DNA of 64,000 nt, taken from assembly GCA_947259995.1 (NCBI GenBank), contig CAMYOK010000002.1, forward strand, positions 722,881 through 786,880, read 5' to 3'. A program made the position numbers and the translations under genes. Each line of letters begins with the position of its first letter. Position 1 is the stretch's first letter. The notes under the pieces are model-generated. The model did not search any database and was not told the DNA's origin. It worked only from the letters and a program-made list of their open reading frames with translations. The stretch comes from an uncultured Pseudomonadales bacterium. GTDB lineage: Bacteria > Pseudomonadota > Gammaproteobacteria > Pseudomonadales > Pseudohongiellaceae. Shown in pieces: positions 62,189 through 64,000 of the stretch.

Positions 62189-62821
62189 ATGAATGCACTA
62201 TTACGCTCGACGCTATGCGCACCAATAGAAGGAATCATCAATACCCTTCTCGCACAGGACCCAAGCGCTGTGGTGAAACTGCAACGCTACAGCGGCAAAG
62301 TTGTGCGCTGCGAATGCACATCACCAGTAAGTTTCGACTGCTTCTTAGTTATCGAGGACTCGCGCATTGCCTTATTAAGCTTATATGAGGGCGAAGTCGA
62401 TGCCAGCCTCAGCGCCAGCGCGAGTGCATTTAGTAAAATCGCCATGAGCAGCTCACAAACCGAGGCGCTGTTCTCTCCAGATATCGCCTTGAGTGGTGAC
62501 ACCCACTTGATTCAGGCGCTGCACCAGATCATCGGGCAGCTAGAGATCGATTGGGAAGCACACCTAGCCGTTATTTTTGGCGATGTGGCCAGCCATCAAC
62601 TGGGCAAACTTTTTACCAGCTCACAGCGCTGGGCAGCCCAGAGCAAAGAGGCCGTGCTAGACAATATCGAAGAGTATCTTCATGAAGAGGCACGGATCCT
62701 GCCCAATAAAGCCGAGCTTGCGCATTTTAATGCGCGCTTAGATGAACTTAAACTCTCACTCGATCGTATTCATGCGAGAACGGTGCGCCTGAACAAGGCC
62801 TTAGACGAAGCCTCTCTCTAG
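62189..62821 (+). CDS. ubiJ: Ubiquinone biosynthesis accessory factor UbiJ (SCP2 domain)
   Basis: A 210-residue protein with an N-terminal SCP2 lipid-binding fold (LLRSTLCAPIEGIINTLLAQ start; VIEDSRIALLSLYEGEVDAS) and a C-terminal coiled coil (FNARLDELKLSLDRIHARTV). UbiJ binds polyprenyl lipids and scaffolds the Ubi complex. The usual next gene, ubiB, is not found here; a bufferin-like operon follows instead. Confidence 0.93.
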   Translation: MNALLRSTLCAPIEGIINTLLAQDPSAVVKLQRYSGKVVRCECTSPVSFDCFLVIEDSRIALLSLYEGEVDASLSASASAFSKIAMSSSQTEALFSPDIALSGDTHLIQALHQIIGQLEIDWEAHLAVIFGDVASHQLGKLFTSSQRWAAQSKEAVLDNIEEYLHEEARILPNKAELAHFNARLDELKLSLDRIHARTVRLNKALDEASL

Positions 62822-62901
62822 CCTGTAACGTTTGCACCTTCGGCGCCTCTAATCAGGCATAAGTGCTGTATAGGGGAACAGTGGCAAAGTGTCACAGAGC
62901 C

Positions 62902-62929
62902 TTGTATTCACCACAAAGAGTAGGATAAT
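62902..62929 (+). promoter_or_regulatory. Candidate promoter of the bufferin-like operon
   Basis: TTGTAT (62902-62907), a 16-base spacer and GATAAT (62924-62929), giving a leader of about 45 bases. The -10 is good, the -35 mediocre. No clear copper-responsive or Fur site was recognised. Confidence 0.35.
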
Positions 62930-62982
62930 CAAACTATACCCCGTGCAAGCTCAAAAATCGGGAACGTTCAGGAGAATCTACG

Positions 62983-63435
62983 ATGAAAACGACAGATGGC
63001 TTAAAACTCGCTTCCTCTGCTGCGGCGCTATTACTGGCCTCTGCTGCACTGTCTTCAGGCACGCAAGCTGAAGAAGTCGCAACTCCGGTCAAGGTCAGCC
63101 AATGCCACGGCATTGCAGGTGTCAGCGAAGTTGTTGGCTTTGCCAGCGGCCATGCCATGATCTCCAAGAGCTTCTGCAGCAAACTCGGCGGCAATGAGGT
63201 TGACACTCAAGAGCTGCCTGCACAGGTCCCAACCCCTGTGGGTGTGCAAGTGGCCTATTGCAACGACTTGTTCAGCTGCAACACCTTCAGCGCCTGTAAA
63301 GGCAATGGCAACGACAACTGCGCTGGGCAGAACTCCTGTCACGGCATTGGTTTTGTCGCTATCTCATCAAGCGATATGAGCATTTCGGAACAAATGTGCA
63401 GCAAGCTTGGTGGCAACCTAATCAGCGCTCTTTAA
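62983..63435 (+). CDS. Bufferin-like Cys-rich secreted precursor (BufA2/BUF_6-12Cys type)
   Basis: A 150-residue protein with a Sec signal peptide (about 1-29, ending SGTQA) and eight Cys in the mature part (residues 41, 65, 93, 99, 105, 113, 119, 139). The C-terminal six form the spaced core C-x5-C-x5-C-x7-C-x5-C-x19-C with CAGQNSCHGIGF, resembling the BufA2 class of bufferins, which are modified by MNIO enzymes and bind copper in the periplasm (family knowledge). CHGI...CSKLGGN occurs twice (41-71 and 119-145). AGGAG lies 8 bases before the ATG. Class assigned from memory of motif, not a search. Confidence 0.72.
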   Translation: MKTTDGLKLASSAAALLLASAALSSGTQAEEVATPVKVSQCHGIAGVSEVVGFASGHAMISKSFCSKLGGNEVDTQELPAQVPTPVGVQVAYCNDLFSCNTFSACKGNGNDNCAGQNSCHGIGFVAISSSDMSISEQMCSKLGGNLISAL

Positions 63436-63454
63436 GACGCGGTTGGAGCACACC

Positions 63455-64000
63455 ATGCTTGGCTACGGCCTAGGTCTTCGCAGCGTCCATTATGACTACG
63501 TGTTGACCCATTGGCCGACGCAAGTGGACTGGTTCGAACTGATCACCGAAAACTATCTAGCACCAGGCGGCCGTCCTCGTGCGGTAATCAGGCAAATCCG
63601 CGAACACTATCCGGTGGTACTTCATGGCCTTTCCTTCAATATTGGCACGGATGAAGAGCCCGACTGGGAATACCTACGGCAACTGCGACAACTGAGCGAT
63701 GAGATACAACCCGAATGGATCTCAGATCATTTGTGCTGGACTGGCCTCGATGGCTACACATCTCACGACCTACTCCCGATTTCATACAATGCTCAAAGTC
63801 TTGAGCATTGCACTGCTAAAGTTGCACAAATCCAAGAATTTCTCGGACGTAAAATCGTCCTAGAAAACCCGTCGGTGTATATCGGGTTTCGCTCGAGCAC
63901 CATGAGTGAAGCTGAATTTATCAATGCCTTGGTCAAACGCACAGGCTGCGAAGTGCTCCTCGACATTAATAATGTCTATGTATCTGCATTCAACCTTGGA
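63455..64000 (+). CDS. DUF692/MNIO-family enzyme (BufB-like), 3' end outside window
   Basis: Partial: 182 codons are visible and the frame is open to the last base; the family is usually about 270-290 residues. It begins MLGYGLGLRSVHYDYVL, then VDWFELITENYLAPGG, HGLSFNIG (His 57), WISDHLCWTG (Asp 91, His 92), VLENPSVYIGF (Glu 137) and LLDINNVYVSAFN (Asp 170), which align with the iron ligands of MbnB/TglH-type oxidases. These TIM-barrel enzymes use a multinuclear iron centre to modify peptide Cys. TTGGAG lies 7 bases before the ATG, 19 bases after the precursor stop. Confidence 0.92.
   Translation, partial: MLGYGLGLRSVHYDYVLTHWPTQVDWFELITENYLAPGGRPRAVIRQIREHYPVVLHGLSFNIGTDEEPDWEYLRQLRQLSDEIQPEWISDHLCWTGLDGYTSHDLLPISYNAQSLEHCTAKVAQIQEFLGRKIVLENPSVYIGFRSSTMSEAEFINALVKRTGCEVLLDINNVYVSAFNLG

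Overview
The window is an ordinary chromosomal stretch of a gammaproteobacterium, most likely a free-living, probably marine heterotroph. The evidence is gene order: the tpiA-secG-tRNA-Leu(GAG)-tRNA-fMet-rimP-nusA-infB-rbfA-truB-rpsO-pnp block, greA-carB-carA-dapB, pilMNOPQ-aroK-aroB-damX beside mrcA, priA-ftsN-hslVU, and ubiE-ubiJ are all arranged as in gammaproteobacteria. The genus cannot be fixed from the sequence alone. No rRNA, CRISPR array, prophage, transposase or integrase was seen.

Layout. (1) 1-14.4 kb, accessory metabolism and transport: two convergent AGCS-type sodium/amino-acid symporters, a Tat-exported PhoD phosphatase, an Oar-like TonB-dependent receptor, an endonuclease/exonuclease/phosphatase-family enzyme, an NhaC antiporter, an M28-like protein with a degraded metal site, gamma-glutamyltransferase, a D-amino-acid transaminase and a GNAT acetyltransferase. 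(2) 14.5-30.7 kb, mostly minus strand: the transcription/translation superoperon with two tRNAs, then tpiA, glmM, folP and ftsH; yhbY is divergent and greA follows. rlmE, usually beside ftsH, is absent. (3) 30.7-37.7 kb: carBA, dapB, and a divergent ECF sigma factor with its DUF3379 partner. carA has a strong promoter followed by an intrinsic terminator before its start codon, which looks like an attenuator. (4) 37.7-55.6 kb: acyl-CoA dehydrogenase, comF, a plug-less TonB-receptor-like barrel protein, folK-hemE, damX-aroB-aroK, pilQPONM, mrcA, rpmE and a chorismate mutase. (5) 55.7-62.8 kb, plus strand: priA, ftsN, hslVU behind a near-perfect sigma-32 promoter, a DUF971 protein, ubiE and ubiJ.

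(6) 62.9-64.0 kb holds the most unusual locus. A small secreted Cys-rich protein with eight Cys and an internal repeat is followed 19 bases later by the start of a DUF692/MNIO enzyme gene that runs off the window. This is the architecture of a bufferin-type, copper-handling RiPP operon. It sits where ubiB normally follows ubiJ. The precursor has six Cys in the expected core plus two in a degenerate upstream repeat.

Start codons were chosen by Shine-Dalgarno position and family alignment from memory. Several housekeeping genes (hemE, hslV, carA, rimP, probably ftsH) appear to start at TTG. Family assignments rest on visible motifs and recalled sequences; no database search was possible.
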